Shown here: in pieces, positions 27,161 to 36,819 of the stretch
How the letters are laid out: each line of letters starts with the position of its first letter
Numbering within the stretch: the first letter of the stretch is position 1
Assembly: GCA_002746305.1 (NCBI GenBank)
Contig: NVWV01000011.1
Span: 111,001 to 175,000, forward strand
From: Bacteroidota bacterium
Lineage (GTDB): Bacteria; Bacteroidota; Bacteroidia; NS11-12g; UBA9320
Direction: 5' to 3'
Length of the DNA: 64,000 nt
Notes under the pieces: model-generated
What the model saw: only the letters and a program-made list of their open reading frames with translations
Told to the model about the DNA's origin: nothing
The model's database searches: none
Made by a program: the position numbers and the translations under genes

Positions 27161-27505
27161 CTACTCCAAACCTATTTCTTCGATTTCACTATCGTTGCCT
27201 TCGCCTTTTGGATTATTACCATATTCATTTTTACCAAAATCACTTTTGGCAAAAATCATCCAGAAGAGGTAGAAAGGAATGATTTGAAACCATCCACTAT
27301 TTCCTCGGTCATGGCATCGTTTTGTACCTTGTGCTAGCATGAACCAGATCAATGGAATATAAATAATAGTGAAGAATATAGCAATGTCAGGATCTGACTC
27401 TAAAAAAAATCTTAAACTACCAGAGACTATCATGTAAATAAGATAGGAGATGCCGTACTCTGTTCTTCTGATTCTGCCTTTGAAGGAAAATGGTGCTAGA
27501 AACAT
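27161..27505 (-). CDS. DUF805 domain membrane protein
   Basis: The 114-residue protein starts MFLAPFSFKGRIRRTEYGIS, the classic DUF805 opening (F-x-GR-x-RR-x-EY). It has three membrane segments and the downstream motif QGTKRCHDRGNSGWFQIIPF (R-x-HDxG-x-SGW), then an acidic tail. DUF805 proteins are inner membrane proteins of unknown function. It begins 12 bases after the M20 peptidase stop and may be read through from that gene. Confidence 0.92.
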   Translation of the reverse strand: MFLAPFSFKGRIRRTEYGISYLIYMIVSGSLRFFLESDPDIAIFFTIIYIPLIWFMLAQGTKRCHDRGNSGWFQIIPFYLFWMIFAKSDFGKNEYGNNPKGEGNDSEIEEIGLE

Positions 27506-27517
27506 AGATGTGTGTAA

Positions 27518-28882
27518 TTAGTTTTCGGTGCTAAAATACTCATAAAAATATGGGATCGTTTCAATACCCTTATAGAAATTGAAAAGTCCATACTTCTCAT
27601 TTGGAGAGTGTATAGCATCGCTGTCAAGACCAAAACCAAAAAGAACAGTTTTTAAGCCCAATACTTCTTCAAATAACGCAACAATAGGAATACTCCCACC
27701 ACCACGGGTAGGGATTGGTTTTTTACCAAAAGTCTTTTCCATGGCCTTGCTTGCAGCTCTAAAAGCTTTGCTATCCGTAGGTGTAACAGCAGCTTCTCCT
27801 CCATGATGAGGAGTTACCTTAACTTTAACTGAGGCAGGAGCTATACTTTCAAAATGCTTTTGAAACATTTGGGTGATTTCTTCGGAAGTTTGATTTGGAA
27901 CTAGTCGCATGCTAATTTTTGCATAGGCCTTGCTGGGCAAAACAGTTTTAGCACCTTCTCCAATATATCCACCCCAAATTCCATTTACATCCAAGGTTGG
28001 TCTAATCCCCGTACGTTCAATAGTAGAATATCCTTTTTCTCCTAAAACATCGTTAACATCTAATTCTGCTTTGTACTCATCCAAGCTAAAAGGCGTCTTT
28101 GCCATTTCTGCTCGGTCTGTTTCACTTACCACATCTACCTTGTCATAAAAACCTGGGATAGTAATATGTCTATTCTCATCATGAAGGCTACTAATCATGT
28201 CGCACAACACATTGATAGGGTTACCGACAGCACCACCGTATGTTCCTGAGTGTAGATCTATTTTAGGACCAGTTACCTCTACTTCTACATAACTTAAACC
28301 ACGGAGTCCCGTATCAATACTTGGTATGTCATTGGCAATCATTCCTGTATCAGAAATAAGCACTACATCCGCAGATAATTTTTCTTGATTTGCTTTTACA
28401 TAAATACCCAAGTTGGTACTTCCTATTTCCTCTTCTCCTTCGATCATAAACTTGACATTGCAATGCAATGTGTTAGTCTCCATCATGGTCTCAAAAGCTT
28501 TGAGGTGCATGTAAAATTGACCTTTGTCATCGCATGCTCCACGAGCATAAATGTTACCATCTATTACAGTAGGTTCAAAAGGAGGAGTATTCCAAAGGTC
28601 ATCTGGAACAGAAGGCTGAACGTCGTAATGTCCGTATACTAAAATAGTCGGTTTACTCGGGTCAATAATCTTATCGCCATATACAATTGGGTTACCAGCC
28701 GTTTCTTCCAAAATGACATTGTCAGCACCAGCTTCTTTTAACCTTTTGGCAGTATACTCAGCACACTTAATCACATCTGCTTTATATGCAGAGTCTGCAC
28801 TAATGCTTGGAATACGAAGTAAATCAAACAACTCATCCAAAAATTTATCCTTATTATTTTCTATATATTCTTCTCTTGTCAT
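27518..28882 (-). CDS. M20 family dipeptidase/metallopeptidase
   Basis: Zinc-dependent exopeptidase with 454 residues and no signal peptide. The metal ligands are seen in order: His in LVYGHYDVQP, Asp in GACDDKGQFYMH with the following catalytic Glu in EGEEEIGS, Asp in LISDTGM, and the last His in DAIHSPNEKYG. A dimerisation domain lies in the middle. I start it at MTREEYIENN; a longer open frame to 28951 lacks support, and the box TAAATTCG lies 8 bases before this ATG. It likely hydrolyses dipeptides or related amides in the cytoplasm. Confidence 0.92.
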   Translation of the reverse strand: MTREEYIENNKDKFLDELFDLLRIPSISADSAYKADVIKCAEYTAKRLKEAGADNVILEETAGNPIVYGDKIIDPSKPTILVYGHYDVQPSVPDDLWNTPPFEPTVIDGNIYARGACDDKGQFYMHLKAFETMMETNTLHCNVKFMIEGEEEIGSTNLGIYVKANQEKLSADVVLISDTGMIANDIPSIDTGLRGLSYVEVEVTGPKIDLHSGTYGGAVGNPINVLCDMISSLHDENRHITIPGFYDKVDVVSETDRAEMAKTPFSLDEYKAELDVNDVLGEKGYSTIERTGIRPTLDVNGIWGGYIGEGAKTVLPSKAYAKISMRLVPNQTSEEITQMFQKHFESIAPASVKVKVTPHHGGEAAVTPTDSKAFRAASKAMEKTFGKKPIPTRGGGSIPIVALFEEVLGLKTVLFGFGLDSDAIHSPNEKYGLFNFYKGIETIPYFYEYFSTEN

Positions 28883-28890
28883 ACGAGGGA

Positions 28891-28898
28891 CGAATTTA
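28891..28898 (-). promoter_or_regulatory. Promoter -7 box of the M20 peptidase gene (TAAATTCG)
   Basis: TTCG variant on the minus strand, ending 8 bases before the chosen ATG. Confidence 0.5.
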
Positions 28899-28971
28899 GG
28901 AATAAAAATGAAGCTGTATGAGTTTAGCATAGCTTTTGCTTTTCTTTGCATAAGAAATAATAGTTCTAAAA

Positions 28972-29793
28972 ATGAAAGTAATTAAATCAAACAAAGGGTT
29001 AATCGTAGTCGTTTTTTTATCACTGATTATATGGGCGTGTGCTAAGGTGCCCTTGACAGGTCGAAGACAATTTAAATTATTGCCAGAAAGTACGTTGATT
29101 CAGGCAAGTTCATTGAGTTATCAGCAAGTTCTAGATACTGCAAACATTGTTAAAAGTGGAGAACAAGCCGAAATGGTAAAAAGAGTGGGGAATAAAATCT
29201 CAGTGGCCGTAGAGAAGTATTTGAAAGAGACTGGTTTTGAAAGTCGTTTGGATGGATTTGATTGGCAGTTTAATCTCATTCAGGATGACAATGTGAACGC
29301 ATGGTGCATGAGTGGAGGTAAGGTGGCTTTTTATACAGGCATAATGCCAATATGCAAGGACGAAACAGGTGTGGCAGTTGTAATGGGACATGAAATTGCC
29401 CATGCAATCGCTCGACATGGAAATGAAAGGGTAAGTCAAAGTCTTGCATTGCAAGGGTTGGCAACAGGAACCGATTTATTGCTTCTGATTAAAGATAAGC
29501 CCAATGCAGCACGACAAATGGTGAATATTGCCTATGGCGTAGGTGGACAGCTAGGAATGCTGGCATTTAGCAGAAAACATGAATCAGAGTCTGACGAAAT
29601 GGGACTTACTTTTATGGCTATGGCAGGGTATAATCCAAGTGAAGCTCCTGTTTTTTGGGATAGAATGGGACAACTGGGTGGAGAAAGGCCTCCTGTGATG
29701 TTGAGTACACATCCACATCCAGAAAAAAGACAGGAAGATTTAAGACGATTATTGCCAAAGGCAATGGAAATCTACAACCAAAACAAACCATAA
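28972..29793 (+). CDS. M48 family metallopeptidase, lipoprotein
   Basis: This lipoprotein has 273 residues, with a signal peptide and lipobox IIWAC. The zinc site is MGHEIAHAIARHGNE (HEXXH, about 142-156), and the third ligand is in RKHESESDEMGL (about 203-214). This fits the periplasmic Oma1/LoiP/BepA-like subgroup involved in envelope protein quality control. It is followed after 7 bases by a LolA-like gene in the same direction, so both may serve outer membrane biogenesis (inference from neighbourhood). Confidence 0.93.
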   Translation: MKVIKSNKGLIVVVFLSLIIWACAKVPLTGRRQFKLLPESTLIQASSLSYQQVLDTANIVKSGEQAEMVKRVGNKISVAVEKYLKETGFESRLDGFDWQFNLIQDDNVNAWCMSGGKVAFYTGIMPICKDETGVAVVMGHEIAHAIARHGNERVSQSLALQGLATGTDLLLLIKDKPNAARQMVNIAYGVGGQLGMLAFSRKHESESDEMGLTFMAMAGYNPSEAPVFWDRMGQLGGERPPVMLSTHPHPEKRQEDLRRLLPKAMEIYNQNKP

Positions 29794-29800
29794 TTGTTGT

Positions 29801-30571
29801 ATGAAGATGGGTAGGTTATTTGTAAAAACAGCATTTTTCTTTCTTGTAGGGACTATTGGTTTTGGGTTCAATAATGCTGGACTAACAGCAGATCAAATTC
29901 TAAAGAAAGCGGAAGCAAAACTGAGTTCTTCTACCATGATAGTGGAAGTAGATATAACTATAAAACGTCCTAGATGGACTAAAAATATGAGCCTAAAAAC
30001 ATGGAGTAAGGGGACAGATTATGCTTTGGCATATGTTACAGGACCTGAAAGGGACAAGGGTATTGTTTATCTAAAAACAGGGAATGACGTATACAATTAT
30101 CTTCCCAAAATTAAGAAAACAGTAAAGCTCCCAGCAATACTGCTTTCACAAAACTGGATGGGTACTGATATGAGTACGGATGATTTAATTAAACTCACTA
30201 ATTTAACCAAGGATTACAAAGCCAGTTTAACAGGTTCCGCAACAGTTTCCAGTAGAGATTGTCACGTCATTACTCTAATCCCAAAACCAGAAGCAGATGT
30301 CCTATGGGGAAAGTTGGTTATCTCCATTGATAAAAAGGAGTACATCCAAATGAAAACAGTGTTCTACGATGAAGACTTGGAAGTAGTGAATACCATGGTT
30401 AGTAGCAATGTTAAAAACCTGGGAGGAAAACAGATGGCTTCACAAATGGTAATGACTCCTGCAGGTAAGGCAGGGCAGTCTACCACAGTGATTTACAAGT
30501 CCATAAAATTCAATTCGCCGATTGATAACGCTTTTTTTACAAAAGCAAACATGGCAAAGGTGAAACCTTAG
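29801..30571 (+). CDS. Outer membrane lipoprotein-sorting protein (LolA-like)
   Basis: This 256-residue exported protein has a hydrophobic signal segment (about 6-22). The mature part has the LolA-like fold pattern ADQILKKAEAKL, then alternating strands including SLKTWSKGTDYALAYVTGPERDKGIVYLK and the landmark NWMGTDMSTDDLIK (about 119-132) that marks this LolA-like subgroup. These proteins are thought to carry lipids or lipoproteins across the periplasm. It is 7 bases downstream of the M48 gene and probably shares its transcript. Confidence 0.88.
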   Translation: MKMGRLFVKTAFFFLVGTIGFGFNNAGLTADQILKKAEAKLSSSTMIVEVDITIKRPRWTKNMSLKTWSKGTDYALAYVTGPERDKGIVYLKTGNDVYNYLPKIKKTVKLPAILLSQNWMGTDMSTDDLIKLTNLTKDYKASLTGSATVSSRDCHVITLIPKPEADVLWGKLVISIDKKEYIQMKTVFYDEDLEVVNTMVSSNVKNLGGKQMASQMVMTPAGKAGQSTTVIYKSIKFNSPIDNAFFTKANMAKVKP

Positions 30572-30583
30572 CGACTACTTCTC

Positions 30584-30591
30584 TATATTTG
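30584..30591 (+). promoter_or_regulatory. Promoter -7 box of the 620-residue T9SS cargo gene (TATATTTG)
   Basis: Exact TAnnTTTG, ending 8 bases before the ATG. The gene may therefore be transcribed separately from the LolA-like gene just upstream. Confidence 0.6.
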
Positions 30592-30599
30592 ACCTCAAT

Positions 30600-32462
30600 A
30601 TGAGGGGAGTATTCATTCTATTAATTTCTTTATTTACTGTTCAACTGTTTGCACAGTCAGAGGTAACCATAACCAAGGACCTTAAAGTCTACAAGCATTG
30701 GACATTTGATTTTTCGGAAGACAATAATTTACTTGAATTGTCGAGAATAAAAGACCGAGAAGCAGCTCCAAAGCCAATCATGCGTAGTGAAGCTGTTAAG
30801 CAGAAACTTGATCAACTTCGTACACGAAAGGTACTGAAAAACAAATCGTCTTATATCACCAATTCAGATGATGTTACACCAGAATTGGGTTCTAATTTCT
30901 TGGGGACTCGTGTAGGTACAGGAGCAGGGATTCCCAATGATAATACCATGGCCATCAGTAATGACGGTATTATCATTAGTGCTATTAATACAACAGTGAC
31001 CATGCTAAGTGACAAAGGAGAGATTTTAAAGTTTAGAACACTCTCTGCTATCGTAGCAGGACAACTGGGTTTTTTGGATAGGTTTTACGATCCCAAAGTA
31101 ACGTATGATCCAATTGCAGATCGATTTATATTGGTTTTTTTAGAAGGAAGTAACAGTGATGATACTAGAATCGTTGTAGGATTTACAGAGACCAATGATC
31201 CAACCGGTAAATGGAATTTTTATGCCTTAACTGGTAAACCATTAGGAGGAGCCACATGGAGTGATTATCCCATTATTGCACACAATGGAACAGACTTATA
31301 TATTACCGTAAATCTACTGAGAGACAATGAGAGCTGGCAAGAGGGTTTTGTAGAGAGTTTTATATGGCAAGTAAATAAACAAGACGGTTATGAAGGTAAA
31401 GACGACCTTACTCAAAACTTATTTTCAGGAATAGCATATGGAGGAGCTCCCGTTTGGAGTATTTGTCCAGTACAGCCCGCTTTAGATTTTGAACAAGACA
31501 ATATGTACTTCCTATCTGTGAGACCAGATGCGGAGAGTAATGATACCATATTCCTGCATGAGATTACAAGTTCGTCAACAGGTACCGGTGCAGAACATAG
31601 ATTATCAGTTTTACAATCCAATATTACCTATGGTGTGCCTCCAAGTGCATATCAACCCATCGAAGGATTTAGACTGCAAACCAATGATACACGTGTTTTG
31701 TCGGCAACTCAACACAATGGAAATATTCATTATGTACAAAGCACCATTTTATCTGATGAGATAAAATCGGGGATATATCATGGAATCATTTCATCGGTAG
31801 CAGATAACCCAACCGTAACAGCCGAAATTATCTCATCTGAGACTTTGGACTACGCCTATCCGTCTATAGCTTTTGCAGGAGTAGATGCTAAAGATGAGCA
31901 CTCCATGCTCATTACCTTTTCTCATGTAGGAGAGGAAGACTATGCAGGAACCAGTGCTGTTTTTCACAATAAGAAAGAAGGACTAGAAAGTCTCTACTCT
32001 CCTGTTATTCGGGTGAGAGATGGAGATAGTGTCATCAACACATTTGTGGCTGATAGTGCTGAAAGGTGGGGAGACTATACAGACATTCAACGCAAGTATA
32101 ATGAGCCTGGAATAATATGGGCGTGCGGTAGTTTTGGAGACTCCACAGGACGAAACAATGTATGGATTGCAAAGCTTAAAGTTGATAATGAATTGTTATC
32201 AGTGGATGGTTTTGTAAGTTATCCAAATCCAGCTGAGACTTCCATTACGTTAGGAGCTAATTTTCCTCAGGATGATGTGGTTACCATTCGATTAGTAGAT
32301 ATGCTTGGCAAAACAGTTAAAGAAATTAAAGATGAAGCAGTAACAGCAGGGAATGCTGAGTTTCTATTCAATATATCTGGGTTAAGTTCAGGGGCTTATG
32401 TGATGTACATCATCAACGATGCCGACGAAAAAATTCATTCAGAGAAGATTCTGGTTAAATAA
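30600..32462 (+). CDS. Secreted T9SS cargo protein of unknown function
   Basis: The 620-residue protein begins with a signal peptide (MRGVFILLISLFTVQLFAQ) and ends with a type A T9SS sorting domain of about 75 residues (VSYPNPAETSITLGANF ... GLSSGAYVMYI). The middle has beta-propeller-like character, with repeated strands such as RFILVFLEGSNSDDTRIVVGF and WSDYPIIAHNGTDLYITVN, but no catalytic motif I can name. Likely surface-bound or released; function unknown. Confidence 0.85.
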   Translation: MRGVFILLISLFTVQLFAQSEVTITKDLKVYKHWTFDFSEDNNLLELSRIKDREAAPKPIMRSEAVKQKLDQLRTRKVLKNKSSYITNSDDVTPELGSNFLGTRVGTGAGIPNDNTMAISNDGIIISAINTTVTMLSDKGEILKFRTLSAIVAGQLGFLDRFYDPKVTYDPIADRFILVFLEGSNSDDTRIVVGFTETNDPTGKWNFYALTGKPLGGATWSDYPIIAHNGTDLYITVNLLRDNESWQEGFVESFIWQVNKQDGYEGKDDLTQNLFSGIAYGGAPVWSICPVQPALDFEQDNMYFLSVRPDAESNDTIFLHEITSSSTGTGAEHRLSVLQSNITYGVPPSAYQPIEGFRLQTNDTRVLSATQHNGNIHYVQSTILSDEIKSGIYHGIISSVADNPTVTAEIISSETLDYAYPSIAFAGVDAKDEHSMLITFSHVGEEDYAGTSAVFHNKKEGLESLYSPVIRVRDGDSVINTFVADSAERWGDYTDIQRKYNEPGIIWACGSFGDSTGRNNVWIAKLKVDNELLSVDGFVSYPNPAETSITLGANFPQDDVVTIRLVDMLGKTVKEIKDEAVTAGNAEFLFNISGLSSGAYVMYIINDADEKIHSEKILVK

Positions 32463-32507
32463 AATAGGAGCCAAGTAGTTCGATGAACTCACTTTCTTAA
32501 AATCCTA

Positions 32508-32515
32508 TACCTTTG
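32508..32515 (+). promoter_or_regulatory. Promoter -7 box of gpsA (TACCTTTG)
   Basis: Exact TAnnTTTG, ending 6 bases before the gpsA ATG. Confidence 0.65.
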
Positions 32516-32521
32516 GCCCCA

Positions 32522-33514
32522 ATGAAAAAAATCCTTGTAATGGGAAGTGGCAGTTGGGGGACAGCTTTAGTGAAAATATTGCTAGAGGATTCCGATGTGC
32601 AGGTAGATTGGTGGGTAAGAAGTGCTGAAATGGCGGAACATATCAATGCGAAGGGGAGAAATCCCAAATATCTACGCTCCGTAAAATTTGATACCAATAG
32701 ACTTACCGCAGGTAACGATGCTCAGAAGTTAGTAGCCCAAAATGACACTGTACTTTTGGTAACACCATCAGCCTTTGTATCTGATATCTTGGATACGTTG
32801 GACAATAATCAGTTAGCAGGTAAGAAAATAATCTCAGCCATTAAAGGAGTTGAACCCAAAAGCCTAAAAATAGTAGGAGAGTATCTGTTTGAAAATAAAG
32901 GGGTAAGTGAGCAGGATTTTGGTGTAATTACTGGGCCTTGTCATGCAGAGGAAGTGGCTCAAGAGAAATTGAGCTATTTAACCTTTGCAAGTACGAACGA
33001 CACATTCAGTAAAAAAATGTGTGCAGTTTTGGATTGCAACTATATCAATGTGACTCCAAGTGCAGATATTTATGGTACAGAGATTTCTGCAGTACTAAAA
33101 AACGTATATGCTATAGCTGCTGGAATATGCCATAGTTTAGGCTATGGAGATAATTTTCAGGCAGTATTAGTAAGTAATGCTATTCGAGAAATAAAGCGTT
33201 TCATAGCTGCTGTTCATCCAATAGACAGGGATGCCGATGATAGTGCCTATTTAGGAGATTTATTGGTGACAGCCTATTCGCAATACAGTAGAAACAGAAC
33301 TCTGGGTGCTATGTTGGGTAAAGGATACTCTGTAAAATCAGCCTTAATGGAAATGGAGATGGTAGCAGAGGGCTACTATGCCACAGAAAGTATCCATAAG
33401 TTGAATGCTCAGTACAATGTCAATATGCCGATTTTAGATTTTGTATACAGCGTGATTTATGAAAAGAAAAGTGCACGAGTAGAGGCGGGTTTCCTCACTA
33501 AGAAATTAAACTAA
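32522..33514 (+). CDS. gpsA: NAD(P)H-dependent glycerol-3-phosphate dehydrogenase
   Basis: GpsA reduces dihydroxyacetone phosphate to sn-glycerol 3-phosphate for phospholipid synthesis. The 330-residue protein has the dinucleotide motif VMGSGSWGTAL (about 5-15), the substrate-binding ITGPCHAEEVA (about 140-150) and the catalytic lysine in AVLKNVYAIAAG (about 192-203). I chose the ATG at 32522 over an upstream TTG because the promoter box overlaps that TTG. The next gene begins one base after the stop, so they are probably co-transcribed. Confidence 0.95.
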   Translation: MKKILVMGSGSWGTALVKILLEDSDVQVDWWVRSAEMAEHINAKGRNPKYLRSVKFDTNRLTAGNDAQKLVAQNDTVLLVTPSAFVSDILDTLDNNQLAGKKIISAIKGVEPKSLKIVGEYLFENKGVSEQDFGVITGPCHAEEVAQEKLSYLTFASTNDTFSKKMCAVLDCNYINVTPSADIYGTEISAVLKNVYAIAAGICHSLGYGDNFQAVLVSNAIREIKRFIAAVHPIDRDADDSAYLGDLLVTAYSQYSRNRTLGAMLGKGYSVKSALMEMEMVAEGYYATESIHKLNAQYNVNMPILDFVYSVIYEKKSARVEAGFLTKKLN

Positions 33515-33515
33515 A

Positions 33516-34019
33516 ATGAAGAAGACATTAACAATACTGATTTATATTTCTTTAGCAACGTTAGTGTTGGCGTACCTTTTTAAGGTGATGCGTTGGCCTG
33601 GAGTAGAGGATTTGGCTTTGGGAGCTTTGTGGTTGCATATTGGAGGTTATTTGGGTTATTCATTGCTGATAAAAGATAAAGATTCTAGAATTGTCTATCC
33701 AATGGGGATTCTAATTCTTGGGGTAATGGTCAATCTTTTTGGTTTTAATGTTTCGAGTGAAGTGCAATCCATATCTTTTTTCCTTTTATTTTTAGGGTAC
33801 ATAGGATTCCATTTGCTCATAAAGGATTTCTTAGGAGAGAATGATATGCTAATCTTTCGCAAACTTAGTATGGGAGCATTGGGGTTATTTGCAATTGCAG
33901 GTCTATTTAAAATGCTGGAATTGCCCTACTCAGATGTAGCACTTATTGTTGGTTGTAGTTCAATGGCGTTAATGCTTTTATTAGTAGGTCTTACCAAAGA
34001 TTTGGTAAGGAAGAAGTAA
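33516..34019 (+). CDS. GldL-like multi-pass membrane protein
   Basis: This 167-residue protein has about five or six membrane helices. Two similar halves each hold the pattern LFK-x-M-x-(W/L)P (LFKVMRWPG at about 21-29 and LFKMLELPY at about 134-142), which recalls the FKIMHWPG motif of the GldL N-terminal domain. It lacks the long cytoplasmic tail of true GldL. It follows gpsA with one base between them. The role is unknown; calling it a T9SS part would go beyond the evidence. Confidence 0.75.
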   Translation: MKKTLTILIYISLATLVLAYLFKVMRWPGVEDLALGALWLHIGGYLGYSLLIKDKDSRIVYPMGILILGVMVNLFGFNVSSEVQSISFFLLFLGYIGFHLLIKDFLGENDMLIFRKLSMGALGLFAIAGLFKMLELPYSDVALIVGCSSMALMLLLVGLTKDLVRKK

Positions 34020-34111
34020 TCATAAAAATTCTAAGTATCATTTGTATTAGCAACGTTAATCAGAAAAAAGGTATAGAGATTCGTTTGTAAGAGTTGAATC
34101 TAATGTAGTAC

Positions 34112-35851
34112 TTACCTCATTAGTTTGAAAATAGGCAGCCTGTTGTGTTCCTTTTCATAGTGAGGACTATGTAGATAAATCCATTCCAGTTGTTCAGAAG
34201 CAGTCATGCTACCCCGAGAGTCAGTATTTATGAGTATTTGTAAGTCCAATTTAGCTTTAAGCTCTGGGTTTTTTCTTAAAAGTTCAGCAGCCCTATCTTC
34301 AAAAACATAGGTACTAAAGTGTTCTTTTTGTTGCAAAATGGCATCAAAAAAATTCCAATTGAAATAGGAGTCTGGTCCTTCCGGTTCTAGCATTTCTAAA
34401 ATAAATCGGTCTTTCTCTGTACCCATCTTGATGAGATAGTCTCCTTTTCTAAATTGCCAAACCATAGTATCGATACTAGTACTGGTATTGTAATGTAAAT
34501 AGTGTTTTTCATATGGATTTTCAGAGGTTTTGAAATCGAGGATTTTAAACGAAACTACTTGTATAGTGGTATCATTTTCCAATTTGGTTAGTTCCACGCC
34601 GTTCCATCTTAGTCGATCTTCCACACCGGTAAAACCTCTTCTTAAAATATAGGCATAAGGCTTTAATCGTCTCTTGTTTTCCTTCATGTAGCCTTGATAA
34701 AACATAGTCTTGGTTGTTGGTTTTGCACGGTCATAATAGAGTCGATCCTTACCAGAAATATCACTTTTTTTATATCCATATTCGTAGCCTTTGAATTGGA
34801 GAGTATCTTGTTTGTCGCTGTCCAAATTCCAATCTATAGGTAAGCTTTGGGCTTGAGAAATGGTCTTTTTTTGTAAAGCTCGAACTCTTTTAATCTCACT
34901 CGAGTTCTCATTGCAAAACTCAATGCTACTCATTAAGTAATCGTATGTTGCCTTCACACGTTGGTCAAACGGTTTAAGCATATGTGTTTCGGTTATAAAA
35001 CCAAAAATACTGTGCAATGTAGTAAGCCCACTACTGTACCGAGGAGAATCATAAAAAGTAGCATAACCCTTGTCCAGTGGTCCTCCCCAGTGATTAACAT
35101 AAGGAACCATGGCATTACCCTTAGCCTCCATTTTTTTCTCCAGATTGGGGATTATTCCCTCACGTAGATACGTGCCCATTTCGTAACCCAATTTGTCCGG
35201 TTGTGTGCTCAGATAAGTCATGGTGTATTGATAATCTGCACCGTTACTTACATGTGTTTCCACATACATGTCTGGATCTAGTATTTGAAGCAGCTTTGCA
35301 AAACTTTCAGCATTGCGACTATCACATTTCACAAAGTCACGGTTCAAGTCTAGGTTTTGAGCATTGCCTCGAAAACCATATTCTTCAGGACCGTCTTGGT
35401 TGGTTCTGCTATGACTATTTCGATTTAGTGCTCCACCTATATTGTAGTAAGGTATACAGACTACGATACAACTATCAAGAAGTTCTTTATCTGTACGCAA
35501 GATATCTCTAAGAAGCATCATGCTTGCGTCCACCCCATCAGGTTCTCCAGGGTGAATTGCATTGTTTATCAGAATAATCGATTTTTTACTTTTTATAACT
35601 TGGTCTAAGTGCCGTCCATCAGAAGAAAGAGTTATGATATGAAGTGGATAACCAGCATCGGTCATTCCAAACTCTTGCATTTGTACTTCTCTAAATTCTC
35701 CGGCAAAGTTTTGCCACCATTCAATACCTTCTTCGTATGCAGCAGATTTTGTTCCATTCGATATTTCAAAAACGGTTTTAAAGTTTTTGGACTTCGAACG
35801 ATCACAAGAGATGAAACTAATAACTAGAAGTAGAAAGAGAAATTTCTTCAT
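34112..35851 (-). CDS. M14 family zinc carboxypeptidase, lipoprotein
   Basis: This lipoprotein has 579 residues, with lipobox SFISC. An M14 carboxypeptidase domain occupies about residues 50-330. The zinc ligands are in NNAIHPGEPDG (HxxE, about 93-103) and YVETHVSNGADYQYT (His, about 190-204). The catalytic Glu is probably in GFITETHMLKP (about 286-296). About 250 further residues have no clear domain. The substrate is probably an extracellular peptide. A TAGATTTG box ends 4 bases before its ATG, so the mRNA may lack a leader. Confidence 0.9.
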   Translation of the reverse strand: MKKFLFLLLVISFISCDRSKSKNFKTVFEISNGTKSAAYEEGIEWWQNFAGEFREVQMQEFGMTDAGYPLHIITLSSDGRHLDQVIKSKKSIILINNAIHPGEPDGVDASMMLLRDILRTDKELLDSCIVVCIPYYNIGGALNRNSHSRTNQDGPEEYGFRGNAQNLDLNRDFVKCDSRNAESFAKLLQILDPDMYVETHVSNGADYQYTMTYLSTQPDKLGYEMGTYLREGIIPNLEKKMEAKGNAMVPYVNHWGGPLDKGYATFYDSPRYSSGLTTLHSIFGFITETHMLKPFDQRVKATYDYLMSSIEFCNENSSEIKRVRALQKKTISQAQSLPIDWNLDSDKQDTLQFKGYEYGYKKSDISGKDRLYYDRAKPTTKTMFYQGYMKENKRRLKPYAYILRRGFTGVEDRLRWNGVELTKLENDTTIQVVSFKILDFKTSENPYEKHYLHYNTSTSIDTMVWQFRKGDYLIKMGTEKDRFILEMLEPEGPDSYFNWNFFDAILQQKEHFSTYVFEDRAAELLRKNPELKAKLDLQILINTDSRGSMTASEQLEWIYLHSPHYEKEHNRLPIFKLMR

Positions 35852-35855
35852 AGGA

Positions 35856-35863
35856 CAAATCTA
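35856..35863 (-). promoter_or_regulatory. Promoter -7 box of the M14 peptidase gene (TAGATTTG)
   Basis: Exact TAnnTTTG on the minus strand. It ends 4 bases before the ATG, the clearest leaderless candidate together with rocD. Confidence 0.65.
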
Positions 35864-35912
35864 ATGAATTTGAGATTTGGTATTTGCATTCTGGACCTTG
35901 ACATTTGTACTA

Positions 35913-36728
35913 ATGCAAATCACCGGGAATCTTCGAAAGATGAGTACAAAATTAGTATCCAATATCCCTCAATACACTCTAGGTTTAAGAGATGTATTGG
36001 ACCCATTGGAATCTATTGATATGAATGCCTTAATAGGAAAACCCATTCGCTTGGAATATGAAGGGTATATTAACTCAGTAATTTCTGGGGAGAAGATGAA
36101 GAAAGCCTATGGGGAAGGTTTAACCTACAAAGAATTTATGGAGAGTCCTCAGGCAAGCCCCAGTATTATGCGGCCAGAATTAAGTCAGATCCATGAAGGG
36201 ATAGCTTTGAGAGACTATGAATGGGAGGTGACACATCATCTACAACCTCATATAGTCTATATCTCACTTACCAGTCACTACAAGGTAGGAGTGACGCGAG
36301 ATGGTAATATGCCCTACAGATGGATTGATCAAGGAGCAACACAAGCCATTGTACTAGCAGAAGTGCCATACAGGCAATTAGCAGGTTTGATTGAAGTAAG
36401 TTTGAAGGAGCACATCAGCGATAAAACTGCATGGCAGAAAATGCTAAAAGGAGTAGTGGAAGTAGATAAAACGATCATTGAAGTACGTGATGAAATGGCG
36501 ACATTAGTCCCTCCGGAATTACAACGTTATTTGACTAATAATCAAGAAGTAACAGAAATTAACTATCCTGTAGAGCAACATCCTGAAAAAGTAAAAAGTC
36601 TCAAACTAGATAAAGTACACGTTATAGAGCAAAAACTAGTAGGCATCAAAGGTCAATATCTCATTTTTGAAGAAGGAGTCATGAATGTTCGAAGTCACGC
36701 TGGATATCGGGTGACGTTGGAGGTTTGA
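35913..36728 (+). CDS. DUF2797 domain protein
   Basis: The 271-residue cytoplasmic protein fits DUF2797, including the signature stretch HIVYISLTSHYKVGVTRDGN followed by RWIDQGATQAI (about residues 110-145), which recalls GIY-YIG-like nucleases. Its biochemical function is not established. I chose the internal ATG at 35913 (MQITGNLRKM), the usual N-terminus, five bases after the near-promoter GACATTTG (one mismatch). It is divergent from the M14 gene across 61 bases. Confidence 0.88.
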   Translation: MQITGNLRKMSTKLVSNIPQYTLGLRDVLDPLESIDMNALIGKPIRLEYEGYINSVISGEKMKKAYGEGLTYKEFMESPQASPSIMRPELSQIHEGIALRDYEWEVTHHLQPHIVYISLTSHYKVGVTRDGNMPYRWIDQGATQAIVLAEVPYRQLAGLIEVSLKEHISDKTAWQKMLKGVVEVDKTIIEVRDEMATLVPPELQRYLTNNQEVTEINYPVEQHPEKVKSLKLDKVHVIEQKLVGIKGQYLIFEEGVMNVRSHAGYRVTLEV

Positions 36729-36819
36729 TTGTACTGGAATGGTCATTGGTAAAATAGAAACAGTCATTTGTCTATTCATTGTCTTTGCATATTCCTTCAA
36801 GTTGTTTTAAGACTACACA

